64,000 nt of DNA from Pirellulaceae bacterium (GTDB lineage Bacteria; Planctomycetota; Planctomycetia; Pirellulales; Pirellulaceae): the NCBI GenBank assembly GCA_019636385.1, contig JAHBXT010000002.1, forward strand, positions 1 to 64,000, in the 5' to 3' direction. Shown here piece after piece: positions 27,707-35,402 of this stretch. The translations under genes were made by a program, and so were the position numbers. Numbering within the stretch: the stretch's first letter is position 1; the number at the start of each line of letters is the position of its first letter. A model generated the notes under the pieces. That model was not told the DNA's origin and made no database searches. It saw only the letters and a list, made by a program, of their open reading frames with translations.

Positions 27707-28122
27707 GTGACGGACTTTCGGCAGCTACTTTCCAGCTCTTGGGGGCGTCGCGCGACGCCATTCCTCACAGGGATTCTAGCCGATGGGCATTGCCAATTCC
27801 AATAACATTTGAAGATATACGCCCCAAAAGGGGCGGATTGATGGCAATAAACAACGAATTTTGGGCTTGAGATCGGTTCGAGCCTTTGCGACACTCTGAG
27901 AAGTAGCCCTGGATGATAGCCGTTGAATAGGGTTGGGAAATCCCCTATCTTAACAGTTCGGCCTCCAGCGAGGTCCAGAATGATCGACTGTGGCTCCACC
28001 GCCGGGCGACGGTAGCTATGAGTAACACCGCCGTTTGGGCGACGGTCGACACAGTTTACATCCAGGCGTTAGCAGCTAGTCAAACCATTCTTGGTGGAGT
28101 CCGAAATGACTTCCAGATTGCG
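27707..28122. other. Divergent promoter region carrying a compound dispersed repeat
   Basis: About 415 bases between divergent genes. The only structure I see is the pair of repeat units at 27999-28058. The dehydratase frame is open back to ATG 28018, inside the repeat, but those 35 extra codons lack family similarity, so I treat them as untranslated. Confidence 0.5.
27999..28058 (-). repeat. Dispersed intergenic repeat, compound copy C
   Basis: On the minus strand this reads ...GACCGTCGCCCAAACGGCGGTGTTAC... then TAGCTACCGTCGCCCGGCGG, that is two diverged units of the element at 11182 in tandem. The unit nearest 28001-28018 keeps GGGCGACGGTAGCTA. It lies between the divergent 26612 gene and the FabZ-like gene. 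Confidence 0.6.
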
Positions 28123-28638
28123 ATGCGTTTTCGACAGATCGACAAAATTACACTCCTGATTCCTGGCGAACGGATCATGGCCGAAAAGCGGCTAACGGGA
28201 GACGAGGATTACCTGCGGGATCACTTTCCACGGTTCCCGGTTCAGCCTGGTGTGATGATGTTGGAATCGTTATTTCAGGCTGCTCAGTTTTTGGTCCGAG
28301 CGACTGAAGACTATCGCACGGGACTAGTGGTGCTCCGCGAGGCTCGAAACATCAAGTTTGCTGCATTCCTGCAGCCGGGCGATACGTTGAAAGTCGAAGC
28401 ACAAATCATCAAGAGCGAAGGCAGCCGCACGACACTCAAAGTTTCCGGTACCAATCCTAGTGGTGCAGTGTGCGTGGCGGGGCGTCTGGTGGTGGAGTGC
28501 CAGAGGGCAGATCCGCCCAGCCCTTCAGACGGTTACTCCAGCCAGTATATTCGTCAAATCATCCAACAACTGCAACAATCGCCTATGTCGCCCAAGAACC
28601 CAGGCTATAATCTGGCCGATTCGGTGGGGCCGTGTTAA
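28123..28638 (+). CDS. FabZ-like 3-hydroxyacyl-ACP dehydratase
   Basis: 171-residue hotdog-fold protein that probably dehydrates 3-hydroxyacyl chains on an acyl carrier protein. The active-site segment DHFPRFPVQPGVMMLESLFQ has His34 and Glu48, fourteen residues apart as in FabZ. FLQPGDTLKVEAQI marks the second hotdog strand. The C-terminal ~25 residues are an unconserved tail. ATG 28123 (MRFRQIDKI) matches the family start; the longer start at 28018 runs through repeat sequence. It is followed by an ACP gene and a second hotdog gene in the same direction, so a dedicated acyl pathway is likely. Confidence 0.82.
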   Translation: MRFRQIDKITLLIPGERIMAEKRLTGDEDYLRDHFPRFPVQPGVMMLESLFQAAQFLVRATEDYRTGLVVLREARNIKFAAFLQPGDTLKVEAQIIKSEGSRTTLKVSGTNPSGAVCVAGRLVVECQRADPPSPSDGYSSQYIRQIIQQLQQSPMSPKNPGYNLADSVGPC

Positions 28639-28775
28639 TGCGTGGTACGTATGAGTGGCCGGGCTCAGGTGCAATGAGTGGTATCGTGGTATGTTGAATT
28701 GAGTTCAAGTGGCGTAGGACAATAGTGCTGAGCTAGGTTGCTCGGCGACGTTTTTAAGTAGAGGAATAGCAGATC

Positions 28776-29165
28776 ATGGCAAGTGCGGACGAGGTTTTCG
28801 AAAAGGTACAAGCGGCACTGGTCGATGCTTTGGGAGTTGATGACGACGAAGTGACACCCCAGGCCACGATGGTAGGCGATTTGGGTGCCGAGTCAATCGA
28901 CTTTTTGGATATCGTCTTCAAGTTGGAGAAGGCATTCGGTATCGTCATTCCGCGCGAAGAGTTATTCCCGGATGACATTTTGACCGACGCCAAGTTTGTT
29001 CAGAATGGCAAGGTGACGTCCGAAGGTTTGACTGAGCTAAAAAAACGCTTGTCATGGGCCGACCTAAGTAAATTCGAGCAGAACCCGCGTGTTCAGGATT
29101 TTGGGAATTTGCTGACCGTCAATGATCTCTGTCGTTACGTTCAAAGCAAGCTGGGTGCAGCATAG
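28776..29165 (+). CDS. Long acyl carrier protein, AcpXL-like
   Basis: 129 residues, against ~80 for ordinary ACP. The phosphopantetheine site is Ser40 in DLGAESIDFLDIVF. This and the following EKAFGIVIPREEL resemble my recollection of rhizobial AcpXL (DSLDFLDIVF, EFGIKIP), as does NGKVTSEGLTELKKRL after it. An extra ~40-residue C-terminal segment (SKFEQNPRVQDFGNLLTVND...) is not in AcpXL. AcpXL carries very-long-chain hydroxy-acids for lipid A. The ribosome-binding site is weak (AGAGGAATAG). It is flanked by two dehydratase-like genes. Confidence 0.85.
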   Translation: MASADEVFEKVQAALVDALGVDDDEVTPQATMVGDLGAESIDFLDIVFKLEKAFGIVIPREELFPDDILTDAKFVQNGKVTSEGLTELKKRLSWADLSKFEQNPRVQDFGNLLTVNDLCRYVQSKLGAA

Positions 29166-29206
29166 TTTGGGAACATTGGGACGACTGACCGTCCGAGCAG
29201 GCAGAT

Positions 29207-29767
29207 ATGCGTTGGTTCTGGATCGACCGATTTGAAAAGTTCGATGTCGGACGCGAAGCCGTAACGCTTAAGAACGTCACGTTTTCCGAAGAGCCGCTAG
29301 ACGACTACCTGCCTGGCTTGCCGCATTTCCCTCACAGCTTGATGATTGAAGGAATGGCACAGACGGGCGGTCTGCTGATCTCGCAACTGCAAGATTTCAC
29401 GCAGCGAGTCGTGTTGGCTAAAGTCAGCAAAGCCGAATTCTTTGGTATTGCGCGGCCCGGCGATCAATTGCGTTTCACGGCTCGAATCCTGAGCCTGCAG
29501 AACGATGGTGCTGCCGTGGAAGGTTCGATCGAGGTCGGCGGCCAACCGCTGGCGACCATGGATTTGACGTTTGCCATTTTGGATGAGACTTTTGGCCAGG
29601 AGTCGTTCTTCAAACCCGGCGACCTATGCCGCGTCTTGCGCAGCATGAGACTATTTGATGTGGCTGTAAACCCAGACGGAACGCCTGCTGCTGTACCCGA
29701 ATACATGCTGCAGGCCGAACTGACCGAGACACCGGTAGTCAGCAATCCTCCGGTGCCTTGGCGGTGA
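29207..29767 (+). CDS. FabA/FabZ-like hotdog protein with His-to-Tyr at the active site
   Basis: 186-residue hotdog protein. The active-site segment aligns without gaps to FabZ, DDYLPGLPHFPHSLMIEGMAQ, but the catalytic His position is Tyr34; Glu48 and the following GMAQ are kept. His40 and His43 lie nearby. ARPGDQLRFTARIL is the typical second strand. It ends in a ~40-residue tail. It starts 42 bases after the ACP stop. It may be a non-canonical dehydratase, or the inactive half of a heteromer with the 28123 product; no ketosynthase is next to it. Confidence 0.8.
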   Translation: MRWFWIDRFEKFDVGREAVTLKNVTFSEEPLDDYLPGLPHFPHSLMIEGMAQTGGLLISQLQDFTQRVVLAKVSKAEFFGIARPGDQLRFTARILSLQNDGAAVEGSIEVGGQPLATMDLTFAILDETFGQESFFKPGDLCRVLRSMRLFDVAVNPDGTPAAVPEYMLQAELTETPVVSNPPVPWR

Positions 29768-29780
29768 GCTTTTCTGCAGA

Positions 29781-30800
29781 TTAAGACAAGTCGATGGCTC
29801 GTCGCTCCTGGACGCTTTGCCTGGCAGCTTGCAGTGCCCGCAGGCAATGATAAACATCGTCCAGGTCGCCCATTTTACGCACTAGGCTGGTAACAGCCCG
29901 GTGAAACTGAGTCAACAGTTGTTGGCCGACTGCGCGTTCGGAGTCCAACGATTCTTGGTGACGCCCTGCCTGGTCGAACCACACCAAGCCGTTGGGTAAA
30001 TCGACAAATGCCAGGCCGTTTTCACAGCGAACTTGAACAGCGGCCGGCGGTCGATAGGCGATGGCCTCGTGCCAAGAGTTGGGGATGTAGGTACCACAAC
30101 TGATTTGGGCGACGGTGGTTCCCAGTGGTGCATCTGGCTCCGAGAAATCGACACTCAGCGATCGGTAGTCGACAACTGGTTCGCCACATGGCTCCTGTTC
30201 GTAACGAGCATGCTGAATGCACTGCACCGATCGGACTGAGCGGCCCACAATAAACGCGCACCAGTCCAACAGCTCCATCAGCTCACGGTCAGCGCGGGCT
30301 TGTGGCGTTCGGCCGCGTGTCCCGTCTTGTTCGCAGTTCAGTCGCTTGTGACAGAAAAGGATTTGAGGTGGTCCAAGGCGCGTCGCGATCAGCTCCTTCA
30401 AACGCAAGGAAGCTGGAGCAAAACGGCGCGGGAATTCGGCCATAAAGGCGATTCCAGCGCGATCGACTTCCTGACGCACGGCGGTGGCCTGCTGCGGATC
30501 AAAGTCGATATCGCTGCCGCAATAGACAGCCTTGCCAAAATCACAGGCTGCTAAAATGGGCAGAATGCCATACCATTGGCTCTCAAGTAACAGCACTGCG
30601 TCCACGTTCTCCTGACGCGCCAGCTCGCGATACCCGTCAAAGCGGCGGGTTTCAAACTCTCGTGCCACCGTGTCGGCGAAGGCTGTTACCGAACTGTAAA
30701 CGCCCACGACCTCGAAACGGTCCTGAAGCGTGCGCAGGGCTGGTAAATGCCGTGTGTTCCAGTCGACGCTTAAACCAAGCAAACCGACTCGCAACTTCAT
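29781..30800 (-). CDS. Gfo/Idh/MocA-like NAD(P)-binding protein lacking the EKP motif
   Basis: 339 residues with the Gfo/Idh/MocA layout. The N-terminal Rossmann half begins MKLRVGLLGLSVDWNTRHLPAL (GLLGLS in place of GxGxxG), then VVGVYSSV, FDGYRELARQENVDAVLLL. Where active family members have EKP, the aligned segment reads AVYCGSDIDFDPQQA, so the catalytic lysine is missing. The C-terminal part has the usual beta-sheet domain. ATG 30800 is chosen because it starts at the Rossmann strand. It is convergent with the hotdog gene. Substrate unknown; activity as an oxidoreductase is doubtful. Confidence 0.75.
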   Translation of the reverse strand: MKLRVGLLGLSVDWNTRHLPALRTLQDRFEVVGVYSSVTAFADTVAREFETRRFDGYRELARQENVDAVLLLESQWYGILPILAACDFGKAVYCGSDIDFDPQQATAVRQEVDRAGIAFMAEFPRRFAPASLRLKELIATRLGPPQILFCHKRLNCEQDGTRGRTPQARADRELMELLDWCAFIVGRSVRSVQCIQHARYEQEPCGEPVVDYRSLSVDFSEPDAPLGTTVAQISCGTYIPNSWHEAIAYRPPAAVQVRCENGLAFVDLPNGLVWFDQAGRHQESLDSERAVGQQLLTQFHRAVTSLVRKMGDLDDVYHCLRALQAARQSVQERRAIDLS

Positions 30801-31408
30801 GATCGAATAATGCCGGCTGTGTAGATAGGTGAAACTGGCCAACTTGGCGACCGCCCACGCTGTCAGCAGAACGGGCCAGAGGAGTCGTCGCCGAAGTGCA
30901 TCGACCTTTTGGGCGAAAAAATTGATCGGATATCCAGCAATTATGGGTGGTCTGTAGGCTATTGCAAGAAGGGGAGAGAGGCCTCGGCGGGCAAAGTCCA
31001 GTTTGACCGTTAACTCTTAGGAATTCGACATATTCCGGACTTAAGCAGCCAGCGCGCCCGGCAAATTAGGCATTCAGCATCGTTCTGCAATGCTAGCAAT
31101 TCCGATCTCTTGGGAGGTGGGGCTGGTTGAAAAGGCCGGTCGCGTCCGTATACTTCGTGCCAACAACGAATCGTCAAACATAGCCCGGTCGGAAGCTTTT
31201 TACGCATCAGATCGACAACTCGACTCATCCAAGAAGCGTTGGGCTTTGGTTTGACACTGACACGGCGGTCAGCGGCTGGCAGGCGATCGGTGCCCCAGCA
31301 CAACCGTTTTTAATTCGGTGGTCTTATCTGAAAATCGAATTATCAGTTCCCGAACTCAGCTTCGGGCGCGTGTCGGACACACTTTTCTCGCAAAAAAGGA
31401 TTGTAAGC
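30801..31408. other. Long gene-free stretch; no RNA or protein recognised
   Basis: About 600 bases. A 97-codon frame on the minus strand (31010-31303) has no recognisable family, no good ribosome-binding site and unbalanced composition, so I do not call it. The sequence GCAAAGTCCAG near 30989 recalls a piece of RNase P RNA, but the surrounding conserved parts are absent. No hairpin terminator or repeat stands out. Confidence 0.4.
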
Positions 31409-31822
31409 ATGTTTCTAGCAGTAATGTCACTGCTCCTAGCGGTCACTGGCGCAAGCAGCAAGCCGGCCACATACGAAGAGGCTTTGCAGCAGGCTCAGAA
31501 TGAAAACAAACCCTTGTTAGTCTTGGTGGGCGCTAAATGGTGCGTAGCCTGTGAAGTAATGAAACGAGAGACGATCGAGCCGATGAAGGCCTCTGGGGAG
31601 TTAAAAGATGTCATCGTGGCCTATATTGACAAAGATCAGCGCCCGGAACTGGCTCAGCAGCTTATGAAAGGCGAGACGCTACCCCAAATTGTCATGTTTT
31701 CCAAGGAAAAGGATCAGTGGCGCCGTTTGAGCTTAACCGGTATGCAAAGTAAGACTCGGATGAACGAGCTGTTGGGGCGCGTAGCCAATGCAGCCACCGA
31801 CCAGGTTCAAACTGTTCGTTAG
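31409..31822 (+). CDS. Exported thioredoxin-like protein
   Basis: 137 residues. A signal peptide (MFLAVMSLLLAVTGASS) is followed by a thioredoxin fold: YEEALQQAQNENKPLLVLVGAKWC, the redox motif WCVAC, then a cis-Pro-like segment TLPQIVMF. It therefore probably acts in the periplasm as a disulfide reductase or isomerase. ATG 31409 with AAGGA upstream is preferred over ATG 31370. It appears monocistronic and is followed by a dispersed repeat. Confidence 0.82.
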   Translation: MFLAVMSLLLAVTGASSKPATYEEALQQAQNENKPLLVLVGAKWCVACEVMKRETIEPMKASGELKDVIVAYIDKDQRPELAQQLMKGETLPQIVMFSKEKDQWRRLSLTGMQSKTRMNELLGRVANAATDQVQTVR

Positions 31823-31869
31823 CTGGCGTTGGGGCCGATTTAAAAGTCGCCGGAGTGGCTGGCAACCAT

Positions 31870-31889
31870 CGTCTGGCGACGGTAGCTAC
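31870..31889 (-). repeat. Dispersed intergenic repeat, copy D
   Basis: CGTCTGGCGACGGTAGCTAC is the exact reverse complement of 11182-11201. It lies 48 bases after the thioredoxin-like gene and 81 bases before murB. Confidence 0.7.
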
Positions 31890-31970
31890 TAGGCCAGCTG
31901 TGTTTGGCTACAACTGTTCTGGTATGTCCGCTGGGCTTGTGGATGACTTTGGGGTAGATTCTATCCAGCT

Positions 31971-32849
31971 ATGGCTTTTACAGAGAATCTACGACAGACG
32001 CTCCGCGAAAACGAATCGTTGGTGCCCTATACATGGCTTCAGATGGGTGGCCCGGCCAGGTATTTTGCCGAGCCGGGTAGTCTGGGTGAATTGGCGGCTT
32101 TGATCAAGCAAGCACATCAGGCTCGCCTGCCAATTCGTATCTTGGGTAGCGGTTCCAATCTGCTGGTACGTGAAGAAGGCGTCGAAGGCTTGGTCATCCG
32201 ACTATGCACTGCCGAAATGTGTAAGGTCACTATCCAGCAGGATCGCCTCGTGGCCCGTTCGGGTGCCAAGCTGAATCACGTGATTGCTGCAGCGGTAGCA
32301 GCAGGGCTAGGCGGTCTAGAGCACTTGGCGGGAATTCCTGGTACTGTCGGCGCGGCACTCGCAAACAATAGTGGTGGTAGCAATGCTGATATCGGCAGCC
32401 GGGTAGCTTGCGTGACCATCCTGGACCGAGAAGGCCAATTGGTTGAGCGATCATCTGGGATGCTTCAGTTCGGATTCCGGCGCAGTAACCTGGCGGATAG
32501 TGTGATTGCCGAAGTTCAGTTCAAACTGCGCGTGGGCGATTCGGCCGAGCTAACTCGCCAGATGCAGTCCAAATGGATTGTACGACGCGCATCGCAGCCC
32601 GTCACCGGTTCGCGTACCGTTCAAGCATTCATCGAGCCAGATGGAACCAAGTTGGCCGATGTGCTTGAGCAGGCGGGTGTTCGCGACGCTCGCGAAGGCG
32701 ATTTCTACATGGATCCGGCGCACCCCGGATTCGTGTTAGCCTCTGGTCAGCCCAAGAGCAAGGATTTGCTAGCCTTGCTCACGCGAGTTAGCCGATCTGT
32801 CGAGTCGCGTTGCGGAATTCAGTTGCAGTCGCAGTTGAAAATCTGGTAA
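31971..32849 (+). CDS. murB: MurB-family UDP-N-acetylenolpyruvoylglucosamine reductase homologue, altered active site
   Basis: 292-residue MurB homologue. MurB makes UDP-MurNAc for peptidoglycan. The FAD-binding half is intact (RILGSGSNLLV, GLEHLAGIPGTVGAAL, NNSGG), as is substrate Arg170 (FGFRRSNL). From ASQP to the next Pro, an ungapped alignment with type-II MurB (usually AGCIFKNP or CGSVFQRP) puts Gln218 where the proton-donating Ser/Cys should be (VQAFIEP). The second catalytic acid, Glu near the C-terminus (EVRxI), is Gln288 (QLKI). It is followed 88 bases later by an FtsQ-like gene. It may be a divergent planctomycete enzyme or no longer a reductase. Confidence 0.88.
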   Translation: MAFTENLRQTLRENESLVPYTWLQMGGPARYFAEPGSLGELAALIKQAHQARLPIRILGSGSNLLVREEGVEGLVIRLCTAEMCKVTIQQDRLVARSGAKLNHVIAAAVAAGLGGLEHLAGIPGTVGAALANNSGGSNADIGSRVACVTILDREGQLVERSSGMLQFGFRRSNLADSVIAEVQFKLRVGDSAELTRQMQSKWIVRRASQPVTGSRTVQAFIEPDGTKLADVLEQAGVRDAREGDFYMDPAHPGFVLASGQPKSKDLLALLTRVSRSVESRCGIQLQSQLKIW

Positions 32850-32937
32850 ACCCATATGCATCTCTGGGCAGCAGAACATATCGCTGTGTTGCCCGGTTGG
32901 GTTGTGACGTTCCATGTCTGCGTGAACTGCTGTCTCT

Positions 32938-33873
32938 ATGGCCGCCGAATCGAAAAATTTGAGTCAGCGTTTGGCTAAAGCCATTCACGTTATCCCAGGT
33001 GGCGTATTGCTGTTCGCCTTGATCCCACTGGTTATTTGTGGTTATTTGGGATGGTATCACTACGGCGCAAAGAAACTGGATCAAGCGCTGTACGCCTTGC
33101 AGTTGCCGCAGATCACGTTAACCGCGCAGCCCGAGTGGATTACAGGTTCGGTGCTGGATGAAGTGTACCGCAGCAAGCGTTTAGACAAAGTCAATCTGTT
33201 GGAACCTTCGGCTAGTGCGACGATCGCTAGTGCCTTTGAAACGCATCCGTGGGTCGAGAAAACATCGCGCGTTGAGAAAACTCAGGGAGGTGCGGTATCG
33301 GTTGACGTGGTTTACCGGCGCCCGCTGGCTATGGTCAAAGTCGTTTACTATCCCGTGGATGAACAAGGTAAACGCAGCCCGACGCCCCAGGAAGGTTTCT
33401 TTCCAGTCGATTACAAAGGGGTCATCCTGCCCGATGCGGGCTTCAAGCAGAATCAGTCGTTGGTGCGAGACTACCTGTTGATCGACATCGATAACCTGGA
33501 GCACCCTAGTGCCCAACCCGGCATGCCGTTTAACGACATCCGCGTGGCGGAAGCGCTTAAACTGGTGTCGTATCTAGAGAAGAATAGCGATCCGAAGCAT
33601 CTGGGCATTCAGTGGGTGCACGTTCGATCGGATAGTCGTCTGACCAGTTTGAATCCATGGCTGCTTGAGCTATGGTCCGTAGACAAGCACTTGGTCATTT
33701 GGGGGCACGCGCCGGGCCAAGAAGGTGCCGGTGAAGAGTCAGCTGAGCGCAAACTCGCCAAAGCCACCACCTGGCTTCAGACGCAACGCTCCACCAGCGC
33801 TTCGCACAGCACGCTTGATCTCATCAACGTCCAGGCCAGCAACAATTTGCCCGTCTCGACTAAGAACAACTAA
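32938..33873 (+). CDS. FtsQ-like POTRA-domain membrane protein
   Basis: 311 residues. A short cytoplasmic segment is followed by a single helix (GGVLLFALIPLVICGYLGWY), then a POTRA-like domain (ITGSVLDEVYRSK, LEPSASATIASAFETHPWVEKTSRVEK) and a beta-rich domain including VDVVYRRPLAMVKVVY and GFFPVDYKGVILP, which is the FtsQ pattern. FtsQ bridges division proteins across the membrane. The murB-ftsQ pairing is a remnant of the dcw cluster; no ftsA or ftsZ follows. It overlaps the convergent peroxidase gene by four bases. Confidence 0.75.
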   Translation: MAAESKNLSQRLAKAIHVIPGGVLLFALIPLVICGYLGWYHYGAKKLDQALYALQLPQITLTAQPEWITGSVLDEVYRSKRLDKVNLLEPSASATIASAFETHPWVEKTSRVEKTQGGAVSVDVVYRRPLAMVKVVYYPVDEQGKRSPTPQEGFFPVDYKGVILPDAGFKQNQSLVRDYLLIDIDNLEHPSAQPGMPFNDIRVAEALKLVSYLEKNSDPKHLGIQWVHVRSDSRLTSLNPWLLELWSVDKHLVIWGHAPGQEGAGEESAERKLAKATTWLQTQRSTSASHSTLDLINVQASNNLPVSTKNN

Positions 33874-35111
33874 TCCACAGGCAACCGCTTCTGCTCGACC
33901 TTCGGCAATGGACCGGTCAGGGCTTCCATGAAAGCCACTAGATCCCTCATGTCTTGCTCGCTCGCGTCGAACTTCTTGATCTTGTCGCTAAGCTGAGGGT
34001 TAGGGTGTCCGCCCTTGACGTACCACTGAACGACCTCCAGCAACGTCTTTTGGCTGCCATCGTGCATGTAGGGTGCGTTCTGAGCCACATTCCGTAGCGT
34101 CGGTGTTTTGAAAGCCCCCTTGTCTTCTTCCTTGCCTGTCTCGTCGAACCGACCCAGGTCCGGCTTCTCGGCGTCCATGCCTACTCCCAGATTATGGTAC
34201 TTTTCATCGCTGAAGTTGGCACCCACATGGCAGGCCGAACAATTGGCTTCTTTGCTAAAGAACAGTTTCTGTCCGCGCTTGGCCGATTCACTCATAGGGT
34301 GCTGTTTGGCCGCCTGTTGGGCCTGCTGGTACTGAGCAAATAGCTTGGGGTCTTCCTTCTTGACGGCATCCAGATTCTCGTAGCCTTCGTCAGCTATCAA
34401 CTTATCTAGACGATCCAGTCGCGATTGGTAGTCGTACGGGCTATCGCCAGTCACGATCACTCGTTCAAACGTCGCGATGGCGCGGCCTACATCGTCAATG
34501 TTTGGAGCACGGCCGAAAATCTTGTCAAATTGAGCGCGGTAGACAGCGTTGCTGCTGACAAACTTGACAACGGCTTCGTGTGTATTGCCCATCTCGATTG
34601 GATTGGCAATTGGCCCGACGGCTTGAGCTTCCAAATCCTTGGCGCGTCCGTCCCAGAATTGCTCGCGGCTGAGTATGCGATTCATCGATGTCGGCGAATT
34701 GCGTCCACCGGTCAAACCCTGAATGCCGACGCCAAATTGCGTGTCGAAAGCGTAGCCGCGATCGGGGTGATGGCAATCGGCGCAGCTCACTTCGTTGCCT
34801 TTGCTCAGGCGAACATCGAAGTACAATTGTCGTCCCAGCTCGATTTTGGCACGTGTGATTGGATTGTCTTCGGGGATGTAAACCGCATCTTTCCCAGCGG
34901 CCAGTCCCTCGGGAAGCGTGACCTGCAACACCTGGTGGTTTTCCGGTTTGGCCAGCCAGTTCTTGGCTTGTTCCAACGTTAGCGGTCCACTGCCCGCTAT
35001 GCCAGCGGTCAGCGAACTATCGCCTAAGGTTACCTGTGCGGCCTGAGCCGGACCAAACGACTGGGCTGCAAACATTGCTACCAACACCCACGTTACACTT
35101 AGATGTCGCAT
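33870..35111 (-). CDS. Di-heme cytochrome c peroxidase / MauG family protein
   Basis: 413 residues. A signal peptide (MRHLSVTWVLVAMFAAQSFG... AQA) leads into two c-type heme motifs, CADCH (in SCADCHHPDRGY) and CSACH (in NCSACHVGANF), with the bacterial peroxidase landmarks FWDGRAKDLEAQAVGPI and LRNVAQNAPYMHDG between and after them. It would act in the periplasm on hydrogen peroxide or as a MauG-like oxidase. An N-terminal ~70-residue segment precedes the peroxidase core. ATG 35111 gives the signal peptide; ATG 35129 is six codons upstream. Confidence 0.9.
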   Translation of the reverse strand: MRHLSVTWVLVAMFAAQSFGPAQAAQVTLGDSSLTAGIAGSGPLTLEQAKNWLAKPENHQVLQVTLPEGLAAGKDAVYIPEDNPITRAKIELGRQLYFDVRLSKGNEVSCADCHHPDRGYAFDTQFGVGIQGLTGGRNSPTSMNRILSREQFWDGRAKDLEAQAVGPIANPIEMGNTHEAVVKFVSSNAVYRAQFDKIFGRAPNIDDVGRAIATFERVIVTGDSPYDYQSRLDRLDKLIADEGYENLDAVKKEDPKLFAQYQQAQQAAKQHPMSESAKRGQKLFFSKEANCSACHVGANFSDEKYHNLGVGMDAEKPDLGRFDETGKEEDKGAFKTPTLRNVAQNAPYMHDGSQKTLLEVVQWYVKGGHPNPQLSDKIKKFDASEQDMRDLVAFMEALTGPLPKVEQKRLPVD

Positions 35112-35402
35112 ATCACTCTTACCTCGCAAATCTAGGTTTCCTCAACTACTAGCCAGTGGCCAAGATTATACCAGCTCAACCCTCGGCGATACAGGCGTGG
35201 GCGACCGATAGCCAATGTAGCTCAATTGTCCTCATGGCTCAGGGCTGGATAGATAATACCTTAAGGTATCCCGGTACGGCTCCGGGACCGTCGGTCACAC
35301 CGAGGGTTGCCTGGTTCCCAGACCTGAAAACAGCCACTGACTCACAGCCGATGAACGATTGAGGAGCACCGATCTTCTATGATTGTCAGGCCCCGATTGA
35401 GT

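Noticed and set aside
30960..31020. RNase P RNA fragment (GCAAAGTCC)
   Set aside because: The rest of the conserved core, including the GAGGAAAGTCC and ACAGAA regions, is not present around it.
31010..31303. 97-codon minus-strand gene
   Set aside because: No family, no ribosome-binding site, and residue composition looks random (many Arg/Cys/Pro).
31971..32849. Frameshift as the cause of the missing MurB residues
   Set aside because: Conserved sequence runs in the same frame before and after both positions, and the ungapped alignment leaves no room for an indel.
34425..34982. 185-residue plus-strand protein opposite the peroxidase gene
   Set aside because: It lies wholly antisense to a well-supported di-heme peroxidase and has no recognisable motif.
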